Assembly (NCBI GenBank): GCA_964430505.1
Contig: CAYSGH010000014.1
Coordinates: 1 to 64,000 of the forward strand
Direction of reading: 5' to 3'
DNA length: 64,000 nt
Source of the DNA: UBA6176 sp032119375
GTDB lineage: Bacteria > Verrucomicrobiota > Verrucomicrobiia > Limisphaerales > UBA9464
Below the pieces are notes generated by a model that saw only the letters and a program-made list of their open reading frames with translations, had not been told where the DNA came from and searched no databases. The stretch's first letter is position 1, and every line of letters starts with the position of its first letter. A program made the translations under genes and the position numbers. Shown one piece after another: positions 50,111 to 59,342 of this stretch.

Positions 50111-53100
50111 CTAGTACTTGATGACCAGCTTGCCGTTGATGGCCTCGACGCTCTTGATGGCGCGGGCAGGCGAGATGGTGAGGTAGGCCTCGGTCGCGCC
50201 CGAGGGCACGTCCGCGGTAATGGTCTTGGAGACGGGGTCATCGACCACGTTGGTGAGGGTAGCGCCCGCGAATCCGGCGGGCGGCGTGCCGGTGATGACG
50301 GTGGGGGCGGCGACGCTGTCGAAACTGTTGCCGACCTGCCCGGCGAAGTAGATCGATCGGGCCTCGATGGGGGTGAGGGCGCGGCGCCAGATGCCGACGT
50401 CGTCGATGGCACCGGCGCCGTTGACGCCGTAGTCACCGTTGGGGTTCTGGCCAATGGCGAGGCCGTTGCCGTAGTCGAGGGTGGCGAGGCCGGCGATGGA
50501 GTACTGGTGGAGGAACTTGCCATCCACGTACACGGAGGCGACGGCGGCGGCGCGGTCCACGACGGCAACGACGTTGTGCCAGGCGCCGTCGTTCATAACG
50601 GGGCTGTTGGGCACGGGATCCGCGACGTAGGTGCCGCTGTTCGCCGTGCTCACGAGGGACAGCTCGATCTTCCCGCCCGAGTCCGCGAAGCACCAGCCCT
50701 GCTGGTAGGTGGAGCCGGGCGCGTTGCCGATCAGCGGAAGGTCGTTCTTCCAGTCTGTGTACTGCGCCCAGAACGAGACCGAGAAGCTGTCGGCCTCGGT
50801 GAAGGAGAAGTCGGTGGCGGTCCCGACGTTGACCCAGTTGAAGATGGAGCCGGCGACGGTCTCCAGGCTGACGGCCTTGGAGCCGATCTTGCCTGGCACG
50901 AAGGTAGGGTTGCCCACGGCGACGCCGTTGTTGCCGCGTGACGAGGCGTCCTTGTAGTCGCCGTCGAAGCGGAGGTGGAGGACGAGGTCCTGGGGCAGGT
51001 TGACGGCCGTCGGGATGGGCAGCGCGTTGATGGCCGCCGGGGCGCTGGTGACGACCTTGCCGCCGCCGTTGACCACAAACCGGTACGAGCCCGAGTCCGA
51101 GGCGGCGAGGCTTGCGAAGCTCAGGACGGGGCTGGTGGCTTCCGGGATGGCGACGCCGTCCTTGATCCATTGGAAGTTCAGGGGAGGCGTGCCGGCCGCG
51201 CTGGCCTTCAACGTCGCCTTGTCGCCCACGAACGCCGTGACGGGCGAAGGACCCGACACGATCGAGGGCGGCACGGCGGCGAACTTGTTTTGGAATGCCG
51301 CGTCGCGGATGGCTTGGATCTCGGCGCGGGTGAGGGCGTGGTCGAAGATGGCGACCTCGTCGATCAAGCCCCCGAAGATGCGGTTGCCGAGGGGGTCGGT
51401 GCCGATGTGGATGGGGGCGATGAACGACTGCGTGCCGTGAGCGGTGGGGTTGGATGCGGATTGAAGGCCGGACCCGGAGTCGAGGTACATGGTGGCCAGC
51501 TTGGGCTCCACCACGATGGCGACCATGTTCCATGCGTCGGTGACGGGAGTGAGGGCGGAGTCCCAGTTGTATAGGATGGCGTTGTCATTCCAGTTGTACC
51601 CGAGGGTGCGGGAGGAGGGCCGAAGAAAGAGGCCGGAGGCCGGGGCCCCGCCGCCTCGGACGTACACGAGGCCGCTGAAGTCGGTAGGAGGCAGGCCCTT
51701 GGGCTGGATGAAGGCGATGATGGTGGCGCTCGTGAAGGTGGCGTTGAGCGGCGCGCAGGTGACGTCGCTGGTGTTGCCATCGAACAGGAGGGCGTTGTTG
51801 CCGGCCTCGAATCCGGACTGGCCGGACGGGCGGGGGCCCGCTTGGCCGGCCTTCGTGGTCACGGGGTTGAACGTGCCGTTGAAGCCGCCCACGGAGTCGT
51901 ACGCGACCGAGCCATTGGCCTCGTTGAGGCGCCAGTAGGCGATGGGGCCGCTGGAGAGGATGGCGGCGGCCGCGTTGGGCGAGACCGGGAGGACGGTGAG
52001 CGCGGCGGCGGGCGAGGTGACGCTGCCGTTGGGGTTGGTGGCCAGGACGGCGTAGTTGCCGGCCGCGGCGGCGTTCACCCGCGTGATCGTGAGATCCTTG
52101 CTGGTTGCGCCCGCGATGGGCGTGCCGTCCTTCGTCCATTGGAAGGTGATGGGCGTGCTGCCGACGGCGTCGGCGCTGAACTTGGCGGTGCCACCGGGGA
52201 ACACGGAGACGGCCACGGGCGACTTCGAGAGGATGGGCGGCCCGGCAAGGACGGTGAGCGTGACCGCCTTGCTGGTGACGTTGCCGTAGGGGTTGGTGAT
52301 GACCACGGTGTAGTCGCCGGAGTCCGAGGCCGTGAGGTTTGGCAGGGAGAGGGTGGGCGACGTTCGGCCGGACAACGCGGTGGCCCGGAGCTTCCACTGG
52401 TAGGAGATGGGGGTGCCACCGATGGCGGCGACGGAGAGGATGGCGTTCATGCCCTCGTACAGGGTGCCGGATGGGCCGACGGGCTGGGAGGTGACGACAG
52501 GGGGCATTTGGCCGGCCGCGTAGAGGCTTTGCAACTGGGCGCCGGTCAGCGCCTTGTCGAAGATGGCGACCTCGTCGATGACGCCGTCATACCGACGGTT
52601 CTGCGTCGCCGTGGGGTCCATGCCGAGGAAGATGGAATCGATGCTGAAGTCGTGCGGGGTGATGCTCGCGACGTTGGTGGCGAGCACGCCGTTGAGGCAC
52701 AGGATGGTTTGCGTGGGGCTGAACGAGGCCGCCACGAAGCTCCAGACGCCGTCCGGGATGACCATGCGCGGGGAAGGGATGAAGCCGTAGCCGGTGTCAT
52801 TCCAGTGATAGCGCAGGTCGTTGCCGTCGCCGAAGCCGAAGCCGGTCGCCGAGCCGTCGCCGTTGCGCTGGAAGAGCACGGGGGCCCAGCCGCCGGCCAT
52901 CCAGCCCTGGATGTCGTCCGAGGGGCCGTTGCGCTTGATCCACGCGGTGAACGTGACGGTGTCGGAGGTGAGCGAGGGTCCCGGGATGGAGATGGTGCCG
53001 GCGTTGGGATCGTCCTTGGACTGGCCGAGCCATCCGTTGATCACGGCGGCCTTGTTGTTGGCTCCGAAGCCCGGGTAGGACACGCCGGGCTGGTTCATCA

Positions 53101-54073
53101 CCACGCCATCGGAGACCAGGGCGTTCTGGCCCGCGCCCCATGAGCCGGAGTTGGCAGACACGGCGGGCTCGGCCGACGGGCTATAGACAGGCTCGTTGAG
53201 GCGGTAGTAGAGGAGGGGGTTGGCCTGGTTGACCAGGGTGTCATAGGACGGGGAGGGGGTGGCGCTCCTGCCGTTGTCGTGGTGCAACTTGATGACCTCG
53301 GCGCTCAGGGCGGTGCTATACACGGCCACTTCGTCCACGTAGCCCGAGTAGGCAAAGGCGAGGTCGTTGCGGCGTCCGACGGTGAAGTAGCCGTCGTAGT
53401 TGGGGGCATACCCTGGGGACAAGCCGGAGGATTGGAGCTCGCCGTTGACGTAGAGGGACGCCAGGCCTGTTGCGGCGTCGTAGGAGACGACAACATGCGC
53501 CCAGGTGCCCACCGTGGGGACATCGCCGCCGTTCAGAGTGAGGGAACGGTTGATGCCAACGTGGTTGAACATGCGGAAGTTCCAGCCCTTGCCGCCCGCG
53601 CTCGCGCCGTTGTCCTGGTACAGGAGCCACCCCGAGCGGTTCGGCCCGGTGGCGCCGTTCTGGAGGTGTCCGAAGGTCATCACGCACGTGAGGCCGGCCG
53701 GCTCCGCGATGGGTTGCGCCCAAATCTCCGCCGTGAACGAGCCCTGGGGATTGGTGGACGCGTCGAAGGGCGTCTGGATCCAGCCATCGCCCACCGTAGC
53801 ACCGCCATCGGCGCTGCCTGCCAACGCCCCCGGGGTCGAGCCGTGCATCGGGCTCGTGGTGTTGTCGTTCACGTAGTAGGCGTCGCCGATGGGGCCGGCC
53901 GAGCCTTGGTTGACGGCACGGTTGCTCGGGACGGCCAGCGCCTCGTTGAAGCGGTAGTAGCCCACCGGCCCGAGGCTGGACACGGTGCCGGGGTAGTCGG
54001 CGTGCGCCGAGCCCATGAGGGCGGCGGCGGCTGCCATGGCCCATGGCAGGCGAGTACTGTTGGCGTGCTTCAT
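50111..54073 (-). CDS. Large secreted LamG / Ig-like repeat protein
   Basis: A 1320-residue protein with a signal peptide (MKHANSTRLPWAMAAAAALM, cleaved near AHA). Four LamG/concanavalin-like domains (about 40-300, 320-600, 780-1000 and 1085-1260) each start with a YYRFNEA/YWRLNEA-type strand or similar and end with a VDEVAVYSTAL / IDEVAIFDKAL-type motif. Ig-like domains (about 610-775, two; about 1005-1085, one) have YQWKLRATALSG, FQWTKDGTPI and FQWIKDGVAI. A C-terminal all-beta domain ends VEAINGKLVIKY. Probably an adhesin or polysaccharide-binding surface protein. Shine-Dalgarno AAGGAA precedes ATG 54073, and a strong terminator follows the stop. Confidence 0.92.
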   Translation of the reverse strand: MKHANSTRLPWAMAAAAALMGSAHADYPGTVSSLGPVGYYRFNEALAVPSNRAVNQGSAGPIGDAYYVNDNTTSPMHGSTPGALAGSADGGATVGDGWIQTPFDASTNPQGSFTAEIWAQPIAEPAGLTCVMTFGHLQNGATGPNRSGWLLYQDNGASAGGKGWNFRMFNHVGINRSLTLNGGDVPTVGTWAHVVVSYDAATGLASLYVNGELQSSGLSPGYAPNYDGYFTVGRRNDLAFAYSGYVDEVAVYSTALSAEVIKLHHDNGRSATPSPSYDTLVNQANPLLYYRLNEPVYSPSAEPAVSANSGSWGAGQNALVSDGVVMNQPGVSYPGFGANNKAAVINGWLGQSKDDPNAGTISIPGPSLTSDTVTFTAWIKRNGPSDDIQGWMAGGWAPVLFQRNGDGSATGFGFGDGNDLRYHWNDTGYGFIPSPRMVIPDGVWSFVAASFSPTQTILCLNGVLATNVASITPHDFSIDSIFLGMDPTATQNRRYDGVIDEVAIFDKALTGAQLQSLYAAGQMPPVVTSQPVGPSGTLYEGMNAILSVAAIGGTPISYQWKLRATALSGRTSPTLSLPNLTASDSGDYTVVITNPYGNVTSKAVTLTVLAGPPILSKSPVAVSVFPGGTAKFSADAVGSTPITFQWTKDGTPIAGATSKDLTITRVNAAAAGNYAVLATNPNGSVTSPAAALTVLPVSPNAAAAILSSGPIAYWRLNEANGSVAYDSVGGFNGTFNPVTTKAGQAGPRPSGQSGFEAGNNALLFDGNTSDVTCAPLNATFTSATIIAFIQPKGLPPTDFSGLVYVRGGGAPASGLFLRPSSRTLGYNWNDNAILYNWDSALTPVTDAWNMVAIVVEPKLATMYLDSGSGLQSASNPTAHGTQSFIAPIHIGTDPLGNRIFGGLIDEVAIFDHALTRAEIQAIRDAAFQNKFAAVPPSIVSGPSPVTAFVGDKATLKASAAGTPPLNFQWIKDGVAIPEATSPVLSFASLAASDSGSYRFVVNGGGKVVTSAPAAINALPIPTAVNLPQDLVLHLRFDGDYKDASSRGNNGVAVGNPTFVPGKIGSKAVSLETVAGSIFNWVNVGTATDFSFTEADSFSVSFWAQYTDWKNDLPLIGNAPGSTYQQGWCFADSGGKIELSLVSTANSGTYVADPVPNSPVMNDGAWHNVVAVVDRAAAVASVYVDGKFLHQYSIAGLATLDYGNGLAIGQNPNGDYGVNGAGAIDDVGIWRRALTPIEARSIYFAGQVGNSFDSVAAPTVITGTPPAGFAGATLTNVVDDPVSKTITADVPSGATEAYLTISPARAIKSVEAINGKLVIKY

Positions 54074-54416
54074 GACGTTCCTTTTCGGGGGATGGAACCG
54101 GAACCGAGGGATGTTGTGGCCATGCAATGGCCGCAACGACCCGGAGGCAAGGATGCGTCCGCTCCCACTTGTTGCGTGATTTCCTCCAAGGCCATTCCAA
54201 GCGCAAAAAGGCGGCCCCAGTTTGTCAAGGGATGGATTTGTGAAACACGGTGCACCCGGCTTGTGCTGCATCCGCCATCCGGGAAAACCCATGCTGCCCG
54301 GGGAGGCTGCCCCCGTCCGTCAAGATGAGGGCGCGCTTCGCGTGCCTGCCGCAGTCCGGAACAGCGCTTGCCTTCACGTCGCCCTTCTGGCGTTCTTTTA
54401 CCGGTTTCGGGCAAAC
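54074..54416. other. Non-coding interval
   Basis: Upstream region of the leftward LamG gene and of the rightward tRNA. I see no gene and no convincing promoter matches in this GC-rich stretch. Confidence 0.5.
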
Positions 54417-54492
54417 GGGGTCGTAGCTCAGTTGGTAGAGCGTCTCGTTCGCAATGAGAAGGTCAGGGGTTCGAATCCCCTCGGCTCCACCA
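54417..54492 (+). tRNA. tRNA-Ala (anticodon CGC)
   Basis: A 76-base cloverleaf: acceptor GGGGTCG/CGGCTCC with two wobble pairs, D-arm GCTCAGTTGGTAGAGC, anticodon stem TCTCG/TGAGA with loop TTCGCAA (CGC at 34-36), T-arm AGGGGTTCGAATCCCCT and encoded CCA. It reads GCG alanine codons, useful in this GC-rich genome. Confidence 0.95.
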
Positions 54493-54601
54493 GCCCGGAT
54501 TTCACCGCATTGCCCCGTCCCTTCCGACAGCTCCACCACGGTCCCGTTTCCCGACGCTGTGGAACGGAGCCGGGACGGCACCGCCACGAGAGGGGAGGCG
54601 G

Positions 54602-55696
54602 TCACGCCTTCAACCCTGCCGACACCGCCTCCAACACGGGCTCCACCGCCACCGCCCGCATCACCCGCACGATGTCGTCGTCCGTCCCGGCGATGGGTCG
54701 GCCGTCGTACCGATAGAAGTCCAGGTGTCGCCCTCCCACGGCGGGATTGGGCACGCACGTCCAGTCCGGGCGAAGCGGGAACACGGGCGGGTTGAGCGTG
54801 GGCGTTTCGACGACGACCTGGTGCGGGACGCCCACGGCGGCGGCGATGTGCATGAAGGCCGTGTCCACGGACAGAAACGCCCGCGCATGGCCCACGAGCG
54901 CGGCCGCCGCGCGCAGGGAGGGAGCGCCGGGGAACCGCAGCGTGCCGGCCGGCAAGGCCCTCGCCAACGCCTCGTGCACGACGCGTTCGCCCGGTCCACC
55001 AAAGGCCACGACGGGCACCTGCGGCCATCGGGCGCGCCAGGCTTGGAGGAACCCTTCCCATCGCTCCACCGGCCAGCGTCGCAACGCCAGGTTCTTGGTG
55101 CCGCCCGACCCCACGTGGATTCCCAGCCAAGGCCTTCCTTCCAGTCCCTCGGCCCGGCACCAATCCCGCGCCCACGTGGCTTCCGACTCTGAAAGGAAGA
55201 GGTCATACCGGGGCTGGGTCACCTCCCGACGCCCCCCCAGCACGTCCACGAGCCGCAGGTTGTTCTCCGCGCAGGATACCGTGTAATCCTGTTCCACGGC
55301 GTCCGTGACGAGCCATGGATCCAGCCATGACTCGTTCTCGTATCGATGGCTCAGCCGCCGCCGCGCCCCGGCCAGCCGGGCCACCCATCGATACTCGCGT
55401 CGGCCCTGCGGATGCAGCGTCAACGAGACGTCGGCCGGCGGCCGACGCAGGCCCAGCACGAACCGAATGCCCTCGTGCCGGGGGTGTTCCAGCAGGTTGA
55501 ACGCATGGACGGCGTCCACGTGGGGGTTGCCCGCGAGCAACTGCGCGCTCCCGGGCCACATGACGACGACCTCGACGCGCGCGCCGGGCCATCGCTTGCG
55601 CAGGTCGCGGAGCACCGGCGTGGCCATCAACGTGTCGCCGATGCCCGCCATGCTGAACACCAGCACGCGGCCCGGGGGTGGCACCGGAGGTGTCAT
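54602..55696 (-). CDS. Glycosyltransferase family 9 (heptosyltransferase-like)
   Basis: A 364-residue GT-B enzyme. The N-terminal RVLVFSMAGIGDTLMATPVLR is the ADP-heptose:LPS heptosyltransferase signature, the mid part has WLGIHVGSGGTKNLALRRWP, and the C-terminal domain has FLSVDTAFMHIAAAVGVPHQ. It likely adds a heptose or other sugar to a lipid-linked oligosaccharide at the inner membrane. It is downstream of the GHL10 gene (19 bp) on the same strand. Confidence 0.9.
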   Translation of the reverse strand: MTPPVPPPGRVLVFSMAGIGDTLMATPVLRDLRKRWPGARVEVVVMWPGSAQLLAGNPHVDAVHAFNLLEHPRHEGIRFVLGLRRPPADVSLTLHPQGRREYRWVARLAGARRRLSHRYENESWLDPWLVTDAVEQDYTVSCAENNLRLVDVLGGRREVTQPRYDLFLSESEATWARDWCRAEGLEGRPWLGIHVGSGGTKNLALRRWPVERWEGFLQAWRARWPQVPVVAFGGPGERVVHEALARALPAGTLRFPGAPSLRAAAALVGHARAFLSVDTAFMHIAAAVGVPHQVVVETPTLNPPVFPLRPDWTCVPNPAVGGRHLDFYRYDGRPIAGTDDDIVRVMRAVAVEPVLEAVSAGLKA

Positions 55697-55715
55697 GGGG
55701 TTCTCTCCGTCGCCC

Positions 55716-57239
55716 TCAACGCCTCCATGTGCCCGGCCGACCGGCGATTCCCGCCCGGCCCACCGGCACAAGCTGCACCTCGTCCGGCAGCCGGAGTCCT
55801 CGGCTGGCCCGGAACACCATCTCGCGTCGTCCGGGCGGCAGCACGAGCGTGGACCACGCAACGCCCCGGCGGACCTGCAACGCGAACGAACGCACCGGCG
55901 GCCCGCCGCGCACGGTCCATGACAGGCGAAGCTCCGTGGCCTTGGCGCGGCCCGAGAACGACGCGAGCGCGGGGGCGTTGGTGGTCAGCCACGGGCTGGC
56001 GGGCGGCACGGCGGGATCGCGCTTGAACCGGGCCTTGAGCAACGGCACGACGCCGCCCTTGTTGTCCATGAGGCTGCTCATGTTCCAAAGGAGGAGCCCG
56101 TTGGCCCCCCCGGGCTCCAGCACCAGCCCCGCCTGCGCCCCGATCTCCCTTGCGTCCCGATCCACGCCCACCCGCGCCGACGCAATGCCCGCATACAGGT
56201 TGCGGCCGGGACGATTCTGCGCCGCCCACCAGTGCATCAGGACATGGAAGCTCTGGGCGGTTTGCTCGATGTTCCAGTAGAGCTGCGGCGCGAGGTAATC
56301 CACCCAGCCCTCCGCCAGCCACCGGCGTGCGTCCGCGTGCAACGACTCGAACGCGTCCAATCCCTTGATGCCCGGTGGGACGTTGTTGCGCCAAATCCCG
56401 AACGGGCTGACCCCGAACTGCACCCATGGCTTCGTCTCGTGCACCACCCGCGAGGCGGCACGGACGAAGCCGTCCACGTTGGCCCTGCGCCACTCGCCGC
56501 GGTCCATGCCCCGTCCGTGCTCGCGGTAGGTGGCGTCGTCCAGGAAGGGCACGGCAGCCCCCGACCCGTCCTTGATGGGGTACGGGTAGAAGTAATCGTC
56601 CATGTGGAGCGCATCGATGTCATAGCGGCGCACGAGGTCGGCAATGACGGACAACGCGTGGCGTTGCACCTCGGGGGCCCCGGGGTCCATCCAGACTTGG
56701 TTGCCGTAGGGAATGGCCAGGGCGGGCCGTCGCCGGGCCATGTTGCGGGGGTCCGACGGGGACCGGGCGGTCTCGGCGCGGGCGCGGAAGGGATTGATCC
56801 ATGCGTGCAGCTCCATGCCGCGCTCATGGGCCGCGTCCACGGCGAATGCCAGCGGATCCCACGCGGGCGACGGGGCCACGCCCTCGCGGCCGGTGAGGTA
56901 TTCGGACCAGGGCTCCAGGGCGGACCGGTAGAGCGCATCCCCTTGGGGACGCACCTGGAGGATGATGGCGTTGAGCCCGATCTCGGCGGCGAGGTCCAGT
57001 TGCTCCAGCAATTCCTGGCGTTGCTGCTCCGGCTTCAGGCCAGGTTTCGAGGGCCAGTCGATGTTGCCCTTGGTGGCTATCCATGCGCCCCGAAGCTCCC
57101 GGCGAAGCTCCGGCGGGCCCGGTATGGCCGACATCGACGGCGGCGCGGCATGGGCCACCCACACGGCCCCGCACCACGCCAGGACCCAACATGCCCAAGC
57201 AGGGAAGCGCACGGGCCGCACCGTGCCCCGACCCGCCAT
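55716..57239 (-). CDS. GHL10-type secreted glycoside hydrolase-like protein
   Basis: A 507-residue protein with a signal peptide (MAGRGTVRPVRFPAWACWVL, cleaved near AHA). A PF02638 GHL10 TIM barrel follows: LRGAWIATKGNIDWPSKPGL, GLNAIILQVRPQGDALYRS, ELHAWINPFRA, DIDALHMDDYFYPYP and WVDYLAPQLYW. A fibronectin-III-like tail starts at about residue 415. Homologues (YngK type) are implicated in cell-wall glycan cleavage. ATG 57239 is chosen for the signal peptide; ATG 57365 upstream is less likely. Confidence 0.88.
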   Translation of the reverse strand: MAGRGTVRPVRFPAWACWVLAWCGAVWVAHAAPPSMSAIPGPPELRRELRGAWIATKGNIDWPSKPGLKPEQQRQELLEQLDLAAEIGLNAIILQVRPQGDALYRSALEPWSEYLTGREGVAPSPAWDPLAFAVDAAHERGMELHAWINPFRARAETARSPSDPRNMARRRPALAIPYGNQVWMDPGAPEVQRHALSVIADLVRRYDIDALHMDDYFYPYPIKDGSGAAVPFLDDATYREHGRGMDRGEWRRANVDGFVRAASRVVHETKPWVQFGVSPFGIWRNNVPPGIKGLDAFESLHADARRWLAEGWVDYLAPQLYWNIEQTAQSFHVLMHWWAAQNRPGRNLYAGIASARVGVDRDAREIGAQAGLVLEPGGANGLLLWNMSSLMDNKGGVVPLLKARFKRDPAVPPASPWLTTNAPALASFSGRAKATELRLSWTVRGGPPVRSFALQVRRGVAWSTLVLPPGRREMVFRASRGLRLPDEVQLVPVGRAGIAGRPGTWRR

Positions 57240-57461
57240 CCCGGGGCAAGGTTCGACCGCCGGGCGACGACCTGACCGAAGCCCCGCGTCACGCGAGGAA
57301 TCCCCTCCGAATCCAGACGCGGCCCACGACGCTCGGCTGAGGGTGCGGAAGGGCCTTCGTGGCATCGGTGTTCCTTTGGGGCTCCATCCTCCCCGATGAA
57401 TCGCTCCGCGGGACATGGGGGGGTGCTTGCGTCGAGTTTTGGGCTGCAAGAAGGTGCCGGC

Positions 57462-57782
57462 ATGAATGAGGTGATCTCCGCAGCCTGCCTTGTGGTTCTG
57501 TCGGTGTTGCCGTTGGTGGTGCTCGGGCTTCGGGCGGCGCGGCCCAGGCTGATGCCATGGTGGGCTGCCGTCTTGCTGGTCGTGGGCTTGGGGTGGGGGT
57601 TGTTGATCGTGGGCGCCTTGGTGAACGAGTCGTCCAAGGGGGGAGCTGGTCATGTGGGTGCGCTGTTTTTTGGCTGGGCCATCATGCTCGTTTGGTTCGC
57701 TCCATGGCTGCTTGCCTATGCCGTTTTCCAGTTCGTGCGCCGTCGCCGGTCCATGCCTCATGCCCCGGCAGCCCAGTCCTGA
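57462..57782 (+). CDS. Small three-pass membrane protein, unknown
   Basis: A 106-residue protein with three hydrophobic segments (about 5-23, 31-49 and 62-88), the last followed by a basic FVRRRRSMPH tail. ATG 57462 has AAGG about ten bases upstream. No family recognised. It is divergent from the GHL10 gene. Confidence 0.6.
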   Translation: MNEVISAACLVVLSVLPLVVLGLRAARPRLMPWWAAVLLVVGLGWGLLIVGALVNESSKGGAGHVGALFFGWAIMLVWFAPWLLAYAVFQFVRRRRSMPHAPAAQS

Positions 57783-58137
57783 CGCGCCAGGATGCCACGG
57801 GGCGGGGAAGTGCGGCGAACGACCCGTGAAGGTGCACGCGGCGAACGATGCGTGCGCCCCAAGGCCGTTCACCGCCTTCCCAGTCCCGGGGCAGGCTCCC
57901 CGGTTCCACCCGGGGACGCCTCACCGAAATTGGCGCAAGAAAGGCAAGATCGCAGGATGAACGGGCCTAGTGGAGCGTCCACTGAGGGTATTTTTTGGCT
58001 ATGTCCCGGGCGGCCCATGGGAGCGTGCCATGAGGGGGACACGAGTCCTGCCTCGCCGCTTGGAACGTCCATTCTCGGAAACCTGCCGGTCGATGCGGGC
58101 CTGCCAGCGGGGGCCGGTGCGCCCCATTTGGTCCTCC
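57783..58137. other. Non-coding interval
   Basis: No credible gene. It contains a small hairpin (GTGGA-GCG-TCCAC at 57970-57982) followed after eight bases by TTTTTT, a weak terminator candidate for the upstream small membrane protein. Confidence 0.45.
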
Positions 58138-59337
58138 CTATTTCGACCCGAGGGCCGAGGCCATGGTGAAGATGGGCAGGAGCAGGCCGAGGGCGAGGAA
58201 GCCGATGGCGGCGGCGACGGCGCAGAGGATGACGGGCTCAATGAGGCGCACGGCCTGGTCCACCTGGCGGTTGGTGCGGCGCTCCACGGTGTCGGCAATC
58301 TGGAGGAGGACCTCGTGCAGCTTGTTGGATTCCTCGGCCACCGTGATCATCGCGAGGATTTGCTCCGGGATGAACCCACCGGCCGCCAGGGGCTCGGACA
58401 ACCGCTTGCCATCGCGGACGGCGTCGGTGGCCTCCGCGATGCGGTCGGCGAGGAGGTCCGAGCCGGTGGCGTCCTTGGCGATGCGGAGGGCGGAGAGAAG
58501 GGGGACGCCATTCGCGAGCATGGTGCCGAGGATGCGGCAGAAGCGGGTGATGGCGAGGAGGCGCAGGGCGGGTCCGGCGACGGGGATCTTGAGGCGCCAG
58601 GCCTCGAGGGTGCGGCGGTGCTTGTCGCTGCGCAGGGCGGTGACGAGGGCGGCGACGGTGCCGCCGAGGATGGGGAGGATGAGATACCAGTAGGAACGCA
58701 GGAGGCGGGACGACGCGAACAACAGCTCGGAGGGAAGGGGCTTCTTGGCGTTGGCCAGCAAGGGCTCGAACTTCGGGACGAAGAACAGGAGGGCGGCCAC
58801 CATGACGAGGGTTCCCAGCGTGGCCAGCAACGCGGGGTAGATGAGCGCGCCCATGACCTTGGAGCGGAGTTCCTCGAAGCGCTCGATGAAGGACGAAAGC
58901 GAGCGCAGGACATCGACGAGGAAGGAGGCGCGCTCGCCGGCCTGGATCATGGCGGTGTGGAGGACGGGGAACGTCTCGGGATACTGGCGCAGGGTGTCGG
59001 TGAGGGACCGGCCGTCCGCGACGGCGGCACGGATTTCCTTGAGGAGCTGCTTGAGGGAAGGGTTGACGGTGGATTTGCCGAGGGAATCGAGGGCACGAAG
59101 GAGGGGGACGCCCGAGCCGAGGAGGTCGGCGAGCTGGGAGTACATGGCCCCGAGGTCGGCCGCCTTGATGCGCCGGCGGGGCTTGATGGAGGGGTCCGAG
59201 GGGTCGCCCTCAATCGTGACCGGAAAGAGGCGGCGCTCGCCCAGGATGCGGATGGCGGCGGCTTGGGTGTCGGCCTCGACGGTGCCGCGGGTGGTGGCCC
59301 CGGAGTCGGAAAGGGCGCTGTACGTGAAGCGGGGCAT
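58138..59337 (-). CDS. gspF: Type II secretion / type IV pilus inner membrane protein
   Basis: A 399-residue GspF/PilC. The N-terminus PRFTYSALSDSGATTRGTVE is typical. Two T2SSF domains each contain a GxPLLxAL motif (SGVPLLRALDSL and NGVPLLSALRIA) and are followed by membrane helices; the last helix is near the C-terminus (VILCAVAAAIGFLALGLLLP). It forms the inner-membrane platform for pseudopilus assembly. It starts five bases after gspE. The prepilin-like genes at 9.3 and 31.1 kb may be substrates. Confidence 0.93.
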   Translation of the reverse strand: MPRFTYSALSDSGATTRGTVEADTQAAAIRILGERRLFPVTIEGDPSDPSIKPRRRIKAADLGAMYSQLADLLGSGVPLLRALDSLGKSTVNPSLKQLLKEIRAAVADGRSLTDTLRQYPETFPVLHTAMIQAGERASFLVDVLRSLSSFIERFEELRSKVMGALIYPALLATLGTLVMVAALLFFVPKFEPLLANAKKPLPSELLFASSRLLRSYWYLILPILGGTVAALVTALRSDKHRRTLEAWRLKIPVAGPALRLLAITRFCRILGTMLANGVPLLSALRIAKDATGSDLLADRIAEATDAVRDGKRLSEPLAAGGFIPEQILAMITVAEESNKLHEVLLQIADTVERRTNRQVDQAVRLIEPVILCAVAAAIGFLALGLLLPIFTMASALGSK

Positions 59338-59342
59338 GCGGG

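Noticed and set aside
54225..55175. Protein with the run GIRTPDLLIANETLYQLSYD
   Set aside because: This is the well-known false protein produced by translating the antisense of a tRNA gene; it falls exactly over tRNA-Ala at 54417-54492.
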